The notes beneath the pieces are model-generated. The model worked only from the letters and a program-made list of their open reading frames with translations. It was not told the origin of the DNA and did no database searches. From Solibacillus silvestris_B (GTDB taxonomy: Bacteria; Bacillota; Bacilli; Bacillales_A; Planococcaceae), in NCBI RefSeq assembly GCF_051967575.1, contig NZ_JBQCJW010000002.1, forward strand, positions 124,001-188,000: a DNA stretch of 64,000 nt. Reading direction: 5' to 3'. The first letter of the stretch is position 1, and each line of letters starts with the position of its first letter. This document shows, piece by piece, positions 43,721 through 53,309 of the stretch. The translations under genes and the position numbers were made by a program.

Positions 43721-45835
43721 TTATTCCTTTGGATATTCAATACGCGAGTGGAACGTCCCATTTAAAGTTTCACATAAAACATCTTCAATTGTTTTCAGTT
43801 CTTTCAAAGATATATCACATTCATCAAATTGCTTATCTTGTACACGGTCTTGAATAATTGACTGTACGAGTTTGTGAATTTTTTCGGCACTTGGCTGATT
43901 CATTGAACGAACAGCGGCTTCCACACTATCCGCGATGCTAATAATGGCCGCTTCCTTTGTTTGAGGCTTTGGGCCGGGATAGCGGAATATACTTTCATCC
44001 AATTGTTTCCCTTCTTCTTTCGCCTTAAACAAAAAGAACTTGAGTGTGCTTGTTCCATGATGCTGCATGCAAATATCAACAATTTCCTGCGGCATTTTAT
44101 GCTTGCGGAGCAGTTCCGCGCCATCTGTCGTATGTGCAATGATAATTTCCGCACTGCTTTCGGGCGGCATCGAATCGTGCGGGTTTGAGCCCATTTGATT
44201 TTCGATGAAAAATAGGGGTCTCCGCGTTTTCCCTACATCATGGTAATAGCAGGCAACCCGCGCAAGCAAGCCATCCGCACCAATAGCTTCACAAGCAGCT
44301 TCCGCTAAATTCGCGACCATTATACTATGATGATACGTACCAGGCGTTTCAGTTAAAATTTTCTTCAAAAGCGGATGATTCGGGTTCGACAGTTCGATTA
44401 GGCGCATCGTTGACAAAAGGCCGAATGCGGATTCGAAATAAGGTAGCAGCCCCATCGTTAAAGCCCCTGATAATAAGCCCGAAATAATCGCAGCAGCTAC
44501 ATAAAACGAAATCTCCTTAAAACTGTAGCCGGATTGTGCCATTAATAAATAAAACGCGATAAATAATAAGTTTACAAGTGTAACAACACCTACAGCATGT
44601 AAAATATCTGTTCGTTTTTCCAGGCCACGCATAAAAATAATCGACGCAAATCCACCAAATAAAATGTAAAGCGCCGCATCCATTTGCAATATCGCGGAAT
44701 AGCCTTCATGGAAAATAACGCCTGCAGAAGCGGCCGTTATTACCGTTACAACACTTGCAGCCCGGTCATTCGCCAATACCCGCACAAGCATTGTCGCCAT
44801 TGCCGAAGGATAAATAAACGCCAGCATCAAATCAAAATTTGCCGCGATTAAACCGATCAATTTCATCATAATTAAAGCGATCGCGTATACAATGACGGTT
44901 ACGAGCAATTCATTGCGCTTTGTCGCCAGCTCTTTTTTTGAGCGGTCGAATAAGACATACAGAAATGAAATTTGCAAAATAATTAAAATCATTAATCCGA
45001 TGATCGGCTTAATTGATACTTCGCTATCAAGCATTCCCAATAGCTCAAGTTGACGATAAATTTCTCGTGTAACTACTTCGCCTTCTTGAACGATAATTTG
45101 CCCTTGTAAAATACGTGTAGGCTCCACTGCCTCTCTCGCTTGCACGATAGCCGTCTCTGTTTTTTCTTCATCAAGAACTTCCGTTTCTACTACTGCCGCG
45201 CGTCCAACTATGACCGCAACACTCATTAAATTGTCAGGTATGGAAGGTTTTTGCCTAATTTTGCTTTCCAGTTCGTCGCGATAAAGCATTAAGCTTTCCT
45301 TTCGCAGCGGCTTGTCCAGATTCGCTTCGATCAGTGTCGCCAGGGCATCTCGGGCAGACTCAATATTTTTTTGAGTCGCACTTAATAAATTTACTAGCTG
45401 TGTATCCGATAATGTTAAATTTTGCTGATTGTCCAATATGTCTTTTAAACTTGAACGCAATAACTCTACTTGCTTTGTTTGCGACAATTCATCATCAGCT
45501 TCTGCGATATCTTTTTTCGCCTCTAAAACAATATCAAAAATCGTTGTGACAAAAGTGGCCCGGTGGCTCGGTACGTCATCTTTGAAAATATAAACAGGTT
45601 CTACATTTTTTTCGGCACTTTCCTTTTCTATTTCCGTCTTTACTGTATCTTCAATCGTTTTAATCGAACGAATGGTTTCCGGTGATAATTCGGTTAGTTG
45701 AATATCATATGTAACGCCGCGAACATTATCAAGCATTAATGAAAATTGCAGCAATGCCGTTGCAACAAGGACAATGATTAATAATGCGCGAAAGCTAATT
45801 AGCTGGATGAGCTTTTTTACTCTCTGTATGATCAT
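43721..45835 (-). CDS. pgpH: Cyclic-di-AMP phosphodiesterase PgpH (7TM-HD family)
   Basis: The 704-residue protein has an N-terminal helix, a large extracellular 7TMR-HDED domain (about 40-280), seven membrane helices and a cytoplasmic HD domain with GTYHHSIMVANLAE, CYYHDVGKTRRP, IIAHTTDGAELL and MQHHGTS, which hold the metal ligands. It degrades c-di-AMP. It lies between phoH and ybeY as in other Bacillales; a terminator separates it from phoH. Confidence 0.95.
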   Translation of the reverse strand: MIIQRVKKLIQLISFRALLIIVLVATALLQFSLMLDNVRGVTYDIQLTELSPETIRSIKTIEDTVKTEIEKESAEKNVEPVYIFKDDVPSHRATFVTTIFDIVLEAKKDIAEADDELSQTKQVELLRSSLKDILDNQQNLTLSDTQLVNLLSATQKNIESARDALATLIEANLDKPLRKESLMLYRDELESKIRQKPSIPDNLMSVAVIVGRAAVVETEVLDEEKTETAIVQAREAVEPTRILQGQIIVQEGEVVTREIYRQLELLGMLDSEVSIKPIIGLMILIILQISFLYVLFDRSKKELATKRNELLVTVIVYAIALIMMKLIGLIAANFDLMLAFIYPSAMATMLVRVLANDRAASVVTVITAASAGVIFHEGYSAILQMDAALYILFGGFASIIFMRGLEKRTDILHAVGVVTLVNLLFIAFYLLMAQSGYSFKEISFYVAAAIISGLLSGALTMGLLPYFESAFGLLSTMRLIELSNPNHPLLKKILTETPGTYHHSIMVANLAEAACEAIGADGLLARVACYYHDVGKTRRPLFFIENQMGSNPHDSMPPESSAEIIIAHTTDGAELLRKHKMPQEIVDICMQHHGTSTLKFFLFKAKEEGKQLDESIFRYPGPKPQTKEAAIISIADSVEAAVRSMNQPSAEKIHKLVQSIIQDRVQDKQFDECDISLKELKTIEDVLCETLNGTFHSRIEYPKE

Positions 45836-45976
45836 GCACCTCCACTTTTACTTCTGCTTTCATTTTAACAAATTTATATCCCCCTTGTTACGAAAAGCTA
45901 GCATGTTTTTCAAATTAATGTCTTTCAACCTACAATTTGTTACAGAATAGTTTATAAATCTTCTCCTTCCGTCCAT

Positions 45977-46017
45977 AAAAAAACTTTCAACCTTTAAATC
46001 AATAAAAGTTGAAAGTC
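45977..46017 (-). terminator. Terminator after phoH
   Basis: ACTTTCAAC and GTTGAAAGT form a nine-base perfect stem on the minus strand followed by seven Ts. Confidence 0.88.
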
Positions 46018-46028
46018 GGCATTATTGT

Positions 46029-46994
46029 TTATAGTTCCTGTTCCGCATATGCTTGGATTACCCTCGCCACTAACGGATGCCTCACTACATCACCCTGTTC
46101 CAGTATTTGGAAGTGGATATCTTTTACGTAACGCAATGTCCGTTCTGCGATAATAAGGCCTGATTCCGTATTTTTCGGTAGATCAATTTGTGTTTTGTCC
46201 CCTGTAATAACCATTTTCGAGCCAAAACCAAGACGTGTCAAAAACATTTTCATTTGCTGATGTGTCGTGTTTTGAGCCTCATCCAAAATGACGAAAGCAT
46301 CATCAAGCGTACGTCCCCTCATATAAGCTAAAGGGGCGATTTCAATTGTGCCACGCTCGATTAAGCGCTGTGTTTGCTCTTGGCCGTATATATCATGCAA
46401 TGCATCATATAAAGGGCGTAAATAAGGGTCCACCTTCTCCTTTAAATCCCCTGGCAGGAAACCTAAAGATTCACCTGCTTCAACCGCGGGACGCGTCAGA
46501 ATAATACGTTTTACATGACCATTTTTTAGCGCTTGTGTCGCCATTACGACCGCTAAATACGTTTTGCCGGTACCTGCTGGACCAATACCAAAAATTAAGT
46601 CTTTATGACGAATCGCCCGAATATATTCACGCTGCCCAATCGTTTTCGCACGGATAGGCTTCCCTTTCGTATTGCGGGCAATTTCTTCATCATACAATTC
46701 AGCATAATATTCAATCGTGCCTTTATTGGCCATTTCAATCGCAGTCGCAACATCGCGCTGATCAATATTAATATTTTTCCGGATCACTTTCAGCAATGCC
46801 TCTAAAACAGCATGTGCCTGATTTTTCTTGTCGGAATCATCGCCTGCAATTTGGATGACTTCTCCGCGCGTAATAATTTGAACGTCATAAGTTTCTTCAA
46901 TTAATGTTATATTTGCATCGGACATTCCTAAAAGCATAACCGCTTCATTTGGATTGTCGATTTGGAGCTCAACATATTTTTCTGGCATACTCAT
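46029..46994 (-). CDS. phoH: PhoH family ATPase
   Basis: The 321-residue protein has a P-loop FGIGPAGTGKTYLAVV, the PhoH motifs LTRPAVEAGESLGFLPGDL and VILDEAQNTTHQQMKMFLTR, and MVITGDKTQIDLP. It is a cytoplasmic P-loop ATPase related to helicases, with a likely RNA-related role through neighbours ybeY and era. It overlaps yqfD by four bases. Confidence 0.94.
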   Translation of the reverse strand: MSMPEKYVELQIDNPNEAVMLLGMSDANITLIEETYDVQIITRGEVIQIAGDDSDKKNQAHAVLEALLKVIRKNINIDQRDVATAIEMANKGTIEYYAELYDEEIARNTKGKPIRAKTIGQREYIRAIRHKDLIFGIGPAGTGKTYLAVVMATQALKNGHVKRIILTRPAVEAGESLGFLPGDLKEKVDPYLRPLYDALHDIYGQEQTQRLIERGTIEIAPLAYMRGRTLDDAFVILDEAQNTTHQQMKMFLTRLGFGSKMVITGDKTQIDLPKNTESGLIIAERTLRYVKDIHFQILEQGDVVRHPLVARVIQAYAEQEL

Positions 46995-48100
46995 TCTCCT
47001 TGGTGAATTGGATGTGGTTTTGCAATATTTTCATTTATCAAATACAAGACTTTCCCTTTAACTGTATCATCATCAGTGTATACGTGCAAAAGTTTTTCTG
47101 CTTTTATCGCGGATTCAAGCGGCAATGAATAAATCATCTTTTCATGCAGCAGCGGCAAGATGAAATTTTGTATATCCTCTTCACTTATCACTTTTCGTTT
47201 TTTATGAAATGTTCTGTACGGCTTATATGTGACAATTGATTTTAATGGCTCGAATGATTTTTGTTTCACTGATGCCCCTACTTGCTTCCAATTAATATTA
47301 TACTTCCAGCCATAGTCATCTAATACTTCCATTTCAATGTTTTTAGGGATGGAAAAAGATGTCTCTAGCCAATAGTCGGCAAATACTTCCCCACCCGCAC
47401 CGATTATTATTTCATCATCTCCATGCTTGAGAATACCCGAAACGAGAATATCCCCGCGGTAAACCGTCATATTTTGCTCTACTTGGCGAATTCCTCGTTC
47501 TATTTTGAAATGTGTGACGACCCCACTATTTGTGGCGATTAAATGCTGATTCTTATTCTCGTTTTGGAGTGGCTCTATTTTTGGCGCTAACTGGGGAGTG
47601 ATTGTTATTTTACTTCCATTTTTCATAATATGTACCCAAGAAAACTCCCGAAATTGCCTCATCATTATTTGGCGAATTTCATTATCCGAATAAAACGCAT
47701 TTTTTCGAACCGGAAATTGCACATCCATTTCATCTTCTAAATAATTAGCCACTTCATCTTCCAGCTCGACTGTGTTTGCATCTACTTCAATTTGCCAAAT
47801 AAAACGTGATAATAATAATGGCAGTACGATTAAGGCTAGCATTCCTATAACAGTGACAAAATCCTTTTGCAAAATCTTATCCGGTTCAGTATAGCGAATC
47901 AAAATTTTTACTTTTGCCTTTTTTCTAAGCTTGCGGATCATTGATATATTGCTTCGGGCCACTTGAAACGTTATTTCATTACGGCTGAAATTCAATTGGT
48001 ATATTCGTATTTTATGCTGTTTCAGAAGCGCGATAAAGGCAGCGGCTCCACTAGACTGCTTCATCTTAATTGTAATGAGCTTTTTATATGTTGCATTCAT
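46991..48100 (-). CDS. yqfD: Sporulation protein YqfD
   Basis: The 369-residue protein has a soluble N-terminus, one membrane helix near residues 90-112 (FVTVIGMLALIVLPLLLS) and a large outer domain with VHIMKNGSKITI and YRGDILVSGIL. YqfD is a conserved sporulation membrane protein, expressed in the mother cell in B. subtilis. It overlaps yqfC and phoH by four bases each. Confidence 0.93.
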   Translation of the reverse strand: MNATYKKLITIKMKQSSGAAAFIALLKQHKIRIYQLNFSRNEITFQVARSNISMIRKLRKKAKVKILIRYTEPDKILQKDFVTVIGMLALIVLPLLLSRFIWQIEVDANTVELEDEVANYLEDEMDVQFPVRKNAFYSDNEIRQIMMRQFREFSWVHIMKNGSKITITPQLAPKIEPLQNENKNQHLIATNSGVVTHFKIERGIRQVEQNMTVYRGDILVSGILKHGDDEIIIGAGGEVFADYWLETSFSIPKNIEMEVLDDYGWKYNINWKQVGASVKQKSFEPLKSIVTYKPYRTFHKKRKVISEEDIQNFILPLLHEKMIYSLPLESAIKAEKLLHVYTDDDTVKGKVLYLINENIAKPHPIHQGE

Positions 48101-48333
48101 TCTTTTATTCGCTCAATAGACAATTTTTGGAGTGTTTTGCAACGGATTAAAAAGCCTTCCTCAAACAAATGCTGCACCTCTATCTCTGCTGCACGGATAT
48201 GCATCGAAAATTCATTTGTATTGCAATTGTACTCTGTCGGCGAAACATCTCCCAGCGTATAATAACCATCATACCGAATATGAAGAAAAGAGGTTATTTG
48301 CAATTTATTGTTCATAGGGAATAGTTTTCTCAA
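48097..48333 (-). CDS. yqfC: Sporulation protein YqfC (YabP/YqfC family)
   Basis: The small protein (78 residues from a TTG start) has the YabP/YqfC pattern ITSFLHIRYDGYYTLGDVSP and LFEEGFLIRCKTLQKLSIER. The TTG at 48333 is chosen because AAAGGAGGC stands six bases before it; the ATG at 48357 lies upstream of that site and lacks one. It heads the yqfC-yqfD-phoH operon. Together with YqfD it marks a spore former. Confidence 0.87.
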   Translation of the reverse strand: MRKLFPMNNKLQITSFLHIRYDGYYTLGDVSPTEYNCNTNEFSMHIRAAEIEVQHLFEEGFLIRCKTLQKLSIERIKE

Positions 48334-48390
48334 TAAAAAGCCTCCTTTTAACGTCACTATATGCTACGGAAAAAGAAGGCATGTGTAGTT

Positions 48391-48933
48391 TTATTTAATC
48401 GGAATTTGCCAATTTGCCGAGTCCCCTAATGCATCACCCGAGCTTTCACTATTCGGCTCCTTAAACGCTGCGGGAACATGCACATTTAATGATGCATTTT
48501 CACTGTATAGTTGCCCAGGCAATAAATAAGCAACGGAAAAATTAGTCTCCATTTGCGGATTCACTAAAATTTGTTCATTTTCAAATGATGATGACAATTG
48601 TTCCACTTTAACATTTTGAAGTGTTACAATATTAAAATTCGGCGTGTAATAAATCATTTGATCAAAATCATTTTGAATCGTTCCGGAAATCTCAAGTATA
48701 AAATCACCGGGCTGTAAATTCGTAGATTTTGATTCCATTACTTTTCCTGAAACTTTTTCGATGCTATAGTCGAACATCAATGTTACACCTTCCATATTAT
48801 GCGTAAACGTCTCATCGCTTTCATAGACAGCTACGGTTTCGCTTGCATGCGGAAGATTTTCTTCATCTGTATTTCCGCATGCAGCCAACAGGAATATTAG
48901 CATGAATGCCAATACTAACCATCTTTTCTTCAT
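48391..48933 (-). CDS. Lipoprotein of unknown function
   Basis: The protein of 180 residues has a lipoprotein signal peptide ending in the lipobox LLAACG (cysteine about residue 19), followed by an acidic, beta-rich domain with no motif I recognise. The GGAGGGG before the ATG at 48933 supports that start; the GTG at 48942 overlaps the ribosome site. It would be anchored on the outer face of the membrane. It lies just upstream of the sporulation genes but separated by 57 bases. Confidence 0.72.
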   Translation of the reverse strand: MKKRWLVLAFMLIFLLAACGNTDEENLPHASETVAVYESDETFTHNMEGVTLMFDYSIEKVSGKVMESKSTNLQPGDFILEISGTIQNDFDQMIYYTPNFNIVTLQNVKVEQLSSSFENEQILVNPQMETNFSVAYLLPGQLYSENASLNVHVPAAFKEPNSESSGDALGDSANWQIPIK

Positions 48934-49033
48934 TTGAATCACCCCTCCCCATATATATACCCGCTTCCAATAAAATTAGCGATTAAATTATATCCGTCCA
49001 TGTTCTGCTCATGCTGCTGCGCTGATTTACTGC

Positions 49034-49078
49034 TAAAAAAACTACCTATTTCCGTATAGATACATAGAAATAGGTAGT
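49034..49078 (-). terminator. Terminator of the nfeD-floA operon
   Basis: ACTACCTATTTC (49041-49052) and GAAATAGGTAGT (49067-49078) form a 12-base perfect stem followed by seven Ts on the minus strand. Confidence 0.92.
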
Positions 49079-49085
49079 ACTATTA

Positions 49086-49559
49086 TTATTTTCTATTTGC
49101 CTTAGGAGGCCCCAAAACTTCCGTCATAATAATCGCTTGCATTAATTCGCGCTGATTCGACGGAACAACTTGAAATGCTTCAGAATCTCGTTTTGCCATT
49201 GCAACGATAGGTCGTTCAGTTAATGAACGCGAGCCCCTGTTTGAATTGTCTCCTCGACGCTCCGCCGCTGGTTTAACGGGTTCAGAAACAGGTCGTTCTT
49301 CTTGTTTCGGAATGTGTGGCTCTGGTTCTTTAATGACAGTTTTTGCTTTTTCATTCAGCTGTCCGAATACTTCATTCGCAAAATCTTCCAATCTTTTCGG
49401 ACGTTTCGTTTCAGTTTTCGGCTTTGCCTCTTGTTTTCGAGGAGCAGGTTGACTGCTAAATGGCGGCATCTGTTTTGATTCTTTCTTTTGCTGTTCTTTC
49501 CCTTTGCCAAATAAAGAACTAATAATGATCATTACAATCATAATGATGAGTCCTTCCAT
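49086..49559 (-). CDS. Membrane-anchored, charged protein of unknown function
   Basis: The 157-residue protein has one N-terminal membrane helix (LIIMIVMIIISSLF) followed by a long, lysine-, glutamate- and proline-rich, probably disordered part, and a short conserved-looking C-terminus (LMQAIIMTEVLGPP). It is the last gene of the nfeD-floA operon, 23 bases after floA, so it may be a partner of the flotillin membrane domains. Function unknown. Confidence 0.7.
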   Translation of the reverse strand: MEGLIIMIVMIIISSLFGKGKEQQKKESKQMPPFSSQPAPRKQEAKPKTETKRPKRLEDFANEVFGQLNEKAKTVIKEPEPHIPKQEERPVSEPVKPAAERRGDNSNRGSRSLTERPIVAMAKRDSEAFQVVPSNQRELMQAIIMTEVLGPPKANRK

Positions 49560-49582
49560 TTAGTGCTCACTCCTTTCCTCGA

Positions 49583-50590
49583 TTATTTATTTTTTGGATC
49601 TGGGTTATCGTTGTTCGAAACTTTTGAAATGGAATCGCGCATCGATGTATCTGCTTGAATATTTTTGTAGTTCATGTAGTCCATTAATCCGAAGTTGCCC
49701 GAACGCAGCGCTTCTGCCAGAGCCATTGGAACTTCTGCCTCTGCCTCCACTACTTTCGCCTTCATCTCCTGGACTTTCGCAACCATTTCCTGCTCGCTCG
49801 CTACGGCCATTGCACGGCGCTCTTCCGCTTTTGCCTGCGCGATATTTTTATCTGCTTGTGCTTGCTCAATTTGAAGCTCGGCACCGATGTTTTTGCCGAT
49901 ATCAACATCGGCGATATCAATCGATAAGATTTCGAAAGCTGTACCAGAGTCTAAACCTTTTGAAAGCACCGTTTGAGAAATTAAATCCGGGTTTTCCAGA
50001 ACTTTTGAATGTGATTCACTGGAACCTAATGTCGATACAATCCCTTCTCCTACACGGGCAACGATTGTCTCTTCACCAGCACCGCCGACAAGACGATCCA
50101 AGTTTGCACGCACTGTAATACGCGCTTTCGCTTTTACTTCAATCCCGTTCATTGCCACACCCGAAATGAATGGTGTTTCAATAACTTTCGGATTTACCGA
50201 CATTTGTACCGCTTCCAGAACATCGCGGCCGGCCAAATCAATCGCCGCTGCACGTTCGAATGTCAACTCAATATTTGCACGGTGAGCCGCGATAAGCGCA
50301 TTTACAACACGGTCAACATTACCGCCTGCTAAATAGTGGGATTCCAATTGGTTAATTGATACATCCAACCCTGCTTTATGCGCTTTAATTAACGGGTTTA
50401 CAATACGCGAAGGAATAACGCGACGTAAACGCATCCCGACCAATGTGAAAATACTTACTCTTACACCTGCTGCAAGTGCACTAATCCATAGTGCAACAGG
50501 AACAAATGTGAAAAATACTGCCAGGATAATAAATGCAATTATTATGCCAGCAATTAATGTAATTGTTCCTGCATCTGCCAACATACTCAT
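49583..50590 (-). CDS. floA: Flotillin-like protein FloA
   Basis: The 335-residue protein has an N-terminal membrane hairpin (about 8-50) and a UPF0365/SPFH-like domain with VGMRLRRVIPSRIVNPLIKA and VTVRANLDRLVGGAGEETI-like sequence, then an alanine/glutamate-rich coiled coil (about 230-300). FloA forms membrane microdomains in Bacillus. It overlaps nfeD by four bases. Confidence 0.95.
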   Translation of the reverse strand: MSMLADAGTITLIAGIIIAFIILAVFFTFVPVALWISALAAGVRVSIFTLVGMRLRRVIPSRIVNPLIKAHKAGLDVSINQLESHYLAGGNVDRVVNALIAAHRANIELTFERAAAIDLAGRDVLEAVQMSVNPKVIETPFISGVAMNGIEVKAKARITVRANLDRLVGGAGEETIVARVGEGIVSTLGSSESHSKVLENPDLISQTVLSKGLDSGTAFEILSIDIADVDIGKNIGAELQIEQAQADKNIAQAKAEERRAMAVASEQEMVAKVQEMKAKVVEAEAEVPMALAEALRSGNFGLMDYMNYKNIQADTSMRDSISKVSNNDNPDPKNK

Positions 50591-51930
50591 ACTTCTTCTC
50601 CACCTTTTCCAATAATTTCTCTGACGACAATACGCGATCCTTCCACTTTCACTATTTCTACTGTTTTACGAGCATCGACATAGTTTCCTTCCGTCACAAC
50701 ATCAAGACGTTCTTGTGCTACAATCACTGTTCCTGATGGGCGCAACGGTGTAATGGATTGCCCCGTTTTGCCTATTAATTCAATTCGGTTTGTATTCGAA
50801 ACATAGCCTTCTTCCGTTGTCGTCGCATCTTTCAGCACGAGACGATTAAACATATGCAACTTTTTCCCGAAGAATTTCATAAGTATCACCATTCCTATAC
50901 CTGCAATGAGCATTGCAATTAAAATCGAATATGCCATATGGACGAAGCTTTCCCCTGCAAAAAGTAAACTTCCAATAATTAGTGCGCCCCCGACAATTCC
51001 AACGATACCACCGGGTACAAAGAGCTCGGCAATGACTAGAATAAGGCCGATCACAAAAAAGATAAGTGTTTCATACCCTGCAATGCCCGCGACAAGATGC
51101 CCAAAGAAAAACATCCCCAGTGAAGCGAGCCCCATCGTTCCCGCCACACCAAAGCCTGGCGAATATAATTCTACTACTAACCCGATGCTGGCAATCGATA
51201 GTAAAATGGGAACAATAATCGGATCTGTAATAAAACGAGCCAATTTTTCCGCAAACGTTTGCTCAACTTTTACAACTTCACTGCCATCGAGCTGGATTTT
51301 TTTAAGCAGCTCTGTCATAGAAGCAGCTGTCCCTTCAGAATAACCGACTTTTTCAGCTTCTCCGGAAGTTAATGTAAGAAGCTTGCCTTTTGGGGCCCTA
51401 TATTCCGATAAATCAGAATCATTTCTAACCATTGCTTGTGCATACTGAGGATTGCGACCATTCGGACCGGAATTTTCAGCAGCTGAAGTCATTTTGGCAT
51501 GCCAGTCACTTTCAGCCTTTTCCCCTGCTGCATTGCCGGAGGAATCAACTACTGCCGCTGCCCCCATTGTCGCATTTGGCGTCATGTAAATTGCGTCTGC
51601 ATGGAGCGCAATATATGCACCCGCCGAAAGAGCATTCGAGTTGACATATGCAATAATCGGTATATCTACAGAGTCCATTAGCCGGCCAATTTCGGTTGCG
51701 GCATCGACAGCTCCTCCAGGTGTGTGCATATTGAGGATGATCGCTTCGGTGTTATTGCTTTTCGCTTCCTCAAAAGCGCGTTTTAAATGCTCCACCAATC
51801 CCTTTTCAATTTTATTATCTATGGAGATTTCATACACTTTGCCATTTGCGAATGCCGTTAAAGAAGGAAATATTAATACGAATGACATGACCATTAGAAA
51901 AACCCAACTAATCCCTTTCGTTCGTCTCAT
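50587..51930 (-). CDS. nfeD: NfeD family membrane serine protease-like protein
   Basis: The protein of 447 residues has a signal peptide, an N-terminal ClpP-like domain (ILNMHTPGGAVDAATEI, NSNALSAGAYIALHADAIY with the candidate serine), five membrane helices and a C-terminal OB-fold NfeD domain. NfeD proteins are linked to flotillin-like partners (YqeZ in B. subtilis). The start at 51930 follows AAAGGGGTGAT; the frame extends upstream to 51951. The 230 bases upstream hold only the rpsU terminator and AT-rich sequence. Confidence 0.92.
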   Translation of the reverse strand: MRRTKGISWVFLMVMSFVLIFPSLTAFANGKVYEISIDNKIEKGLVEHLKRAFEEAKSNNTEAIILNMHTPGGAVDAATEIGRLMDSVDIPIIAYVNSNALSAGAYIALHADAIYMTPNATMGAAAVVDSSGNAAGEKAESDWHAKMTSAAENSGPNGRNPQYAQAMVRNDSDLSEYRAPKGKLLTLTSGEAEKVGYSEGTAASMTELLKKIQLDGSEVVKVEQTFAEKLARFITDPIIVPILLSIASIGLVVELYSPGFGVAGTMGLASLGMFFFGHLVAGIAGYETLIFFVIGLILVIAELFVPGGIVGIVGGALIIGSLLFAGESFVHMAYSILIAMLIAGIGMVILMKFFGKKLHMFNRLVLKDATTTEEGYVSNTNRIELIGKTGQSITPLRPSGTVIVAQERLDVVTEGNYVDARKTVEIVKVEGSRIVVREIIGKGGEEV

Positions 51931-52161
51931 CTTTATCACCCCTTTATGCATAATTCTATGTACAGTAATTCTACGGATGAACGAATAAAAAGTTTCAAAA
52001 ATTTTTAACTTCGATTTTTATTGCATCTTTCCTATTATTTGCTTATGTATATTTCAATTATACGGCATTTCCTACGATATATTAAATAATTTCTAAAATT
52101 TGCTTAAAAGTCCTATATTATCATTTATATTTCTACTAAAAATGGAGACCGGGAAATGCAA

Positions 52162-52198
52162 ATACCCCGCAAGCCATAATTAAAGGCTTGCGGGGTAT
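52162..52198 (-). terminator. Terminator after rpsU
   Basis: ATACCCCGCAAGCC and GGCTTGCGGGGTAT form a perfect 14-base stem with a T tail on the minus strand. Confidence 0.92.
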
Positions 52199-52262
52199 AT
52201 CATTTGTCTGCTCAGTTAAATCTGGAATTTGCGTGTTATGAACGTAGGGTTTTTCAGGGAAA

Positions 52263-52436
52263 TTACCACTTACGTTTACGTGCAGCTTCTGATTTCTTTT
52301 TACGTTTTACACTAGGTTTTTCGTAGAACTCGCGCTTTCTAACTTCCTGAATTGTACCTGATTTTGATACAGTACGTTTGAAGCGACGAAGAGCATCTTC
52401 AAGCGATTCGTTTTTGCGAACGACAGTTTTTGACAT
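52263..52436 (-). CDS. rpsU: 30S ribosomal protein S21
   Basis: The 57-residue basic protein starts MSKTVVRKNESLEDALRRFK and ends in RKRKW, fully typical of S21. The ATG at 52436 has GGAGGGAGGG before it; an in-frame upstream start at 52460 would read through that site. The gene yqeY that follows rpsU in B. subtilis is absent here. Confidence 0.97.
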   Translation of the reverse strand: MSKTVVRKNESLEDALRRFKRTVSKSGTIQEVRKREFYEKPSVKRKKKSEAARKRKW

Positions 52437-52546
52437 CTCTCTTTCCCTCCCTCCGAACACACGTCAATACAAGCATCAACATTTAGTTAATGTGTACTAA
52501 AGTAGTATAGCGTATCATTAAAAAAGAGTCAACAAAAACTATCGAA

Positions 52547-53215
52547 TTAGTAATTAGAATCTGATTTTAAACCATTCATTATTGCAACGCCTGAGGAAGC
52601 CCCGATTCGAGTAGCTCCATTTGCAATCATTTGCTGCATATCTTCCAAGCTGCGAACACCGCCGGAAGCCTTCACACCAATTGTTGGACCAACTGTTTTA
52701 CGCATTAAAGCAATATCTTCCGCCGTAGCTCCGCCGGTTGAAAAACCAGTGGAAGTTTTCACGAAATCCGCACCCGCTTCAACCGATAATTCACAAGCTT
52801 TCACTTTTTCTTCATCCGTTAATAGACATGCTTCAATAATCACTTTTACTAATGTGCCATTTGCAGCGTCCACTACCGCTTTAATATCTTCACGTACCAA
52901 GTCGAAATCCCCGTCTTTTAACGCGCCAATGTTAATAACCATATCAATTTCACCAGCACCATTTGCAATTGCATCTTTCGTTTCAAATGCTTTAACTGCC
53001 GAGGTTGTAGCGCCTAGAGGAAAACCGATTACTGTACATACTTTTACTTCTGTCCCGGCTAATTGCTCTGCGCTAAATTTTACCCACGTCGGATTCACAC
53101 ATACCGAAGCAAAGCCATATTGTTTTGCTTCTGCGCAAATTTGTTGTACTTGCTCTTTTGTAGATTCAGCTTTTAATAAAGTATGGTCGATCATTACCGC
53201 ATAATTTTGAGTCAT
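52547..53215 (-). CDS. deoC: Deoxyribose-phosphate aldolase
   Basis: The 222-residue class I aldolase has the catalytic lysines in VKVIIEACLL (Schiff-base region upstream) and FVKTSTGFSTGGAT, and starts with IDHTLLKAEST. It splits deoxyribose 5-phosphate into glyceraldehyde 3-phosphate and acetaldehyde in nucleoside catabolism. It precedes rpsU on the same strand, as in several Bacillales. Confidence 0.96.
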   Translation of the reverse strand: MTQNYAVMIDHTLLKAESTKEQVQQICAEAKQYGFASVCVNPTWVKFSAEQLAGTEVKVCTVIGFPLGATTSAVKAFETKDAIANGAGEIDMVINIGALKDGDFDLVREDIKAVVDAANGTLVKVIIEACLLTDEEKVKACELSVEAGADFVKTSTGFSTGGATAEDIALMRKTVGPTIGVKASGGVRSLEDMQQMIANGATRIGASSGVAIMNGLKSDSNY

Positions 53216-53309
53216 TTTCTCAATACTCCTTTTTTCTATTTCCTTAGTTGTCCGTACCTCTACAGTTTAGCATGTATTTCAATCGAGATAAACTATCAGA
53301 CAACTTAAA

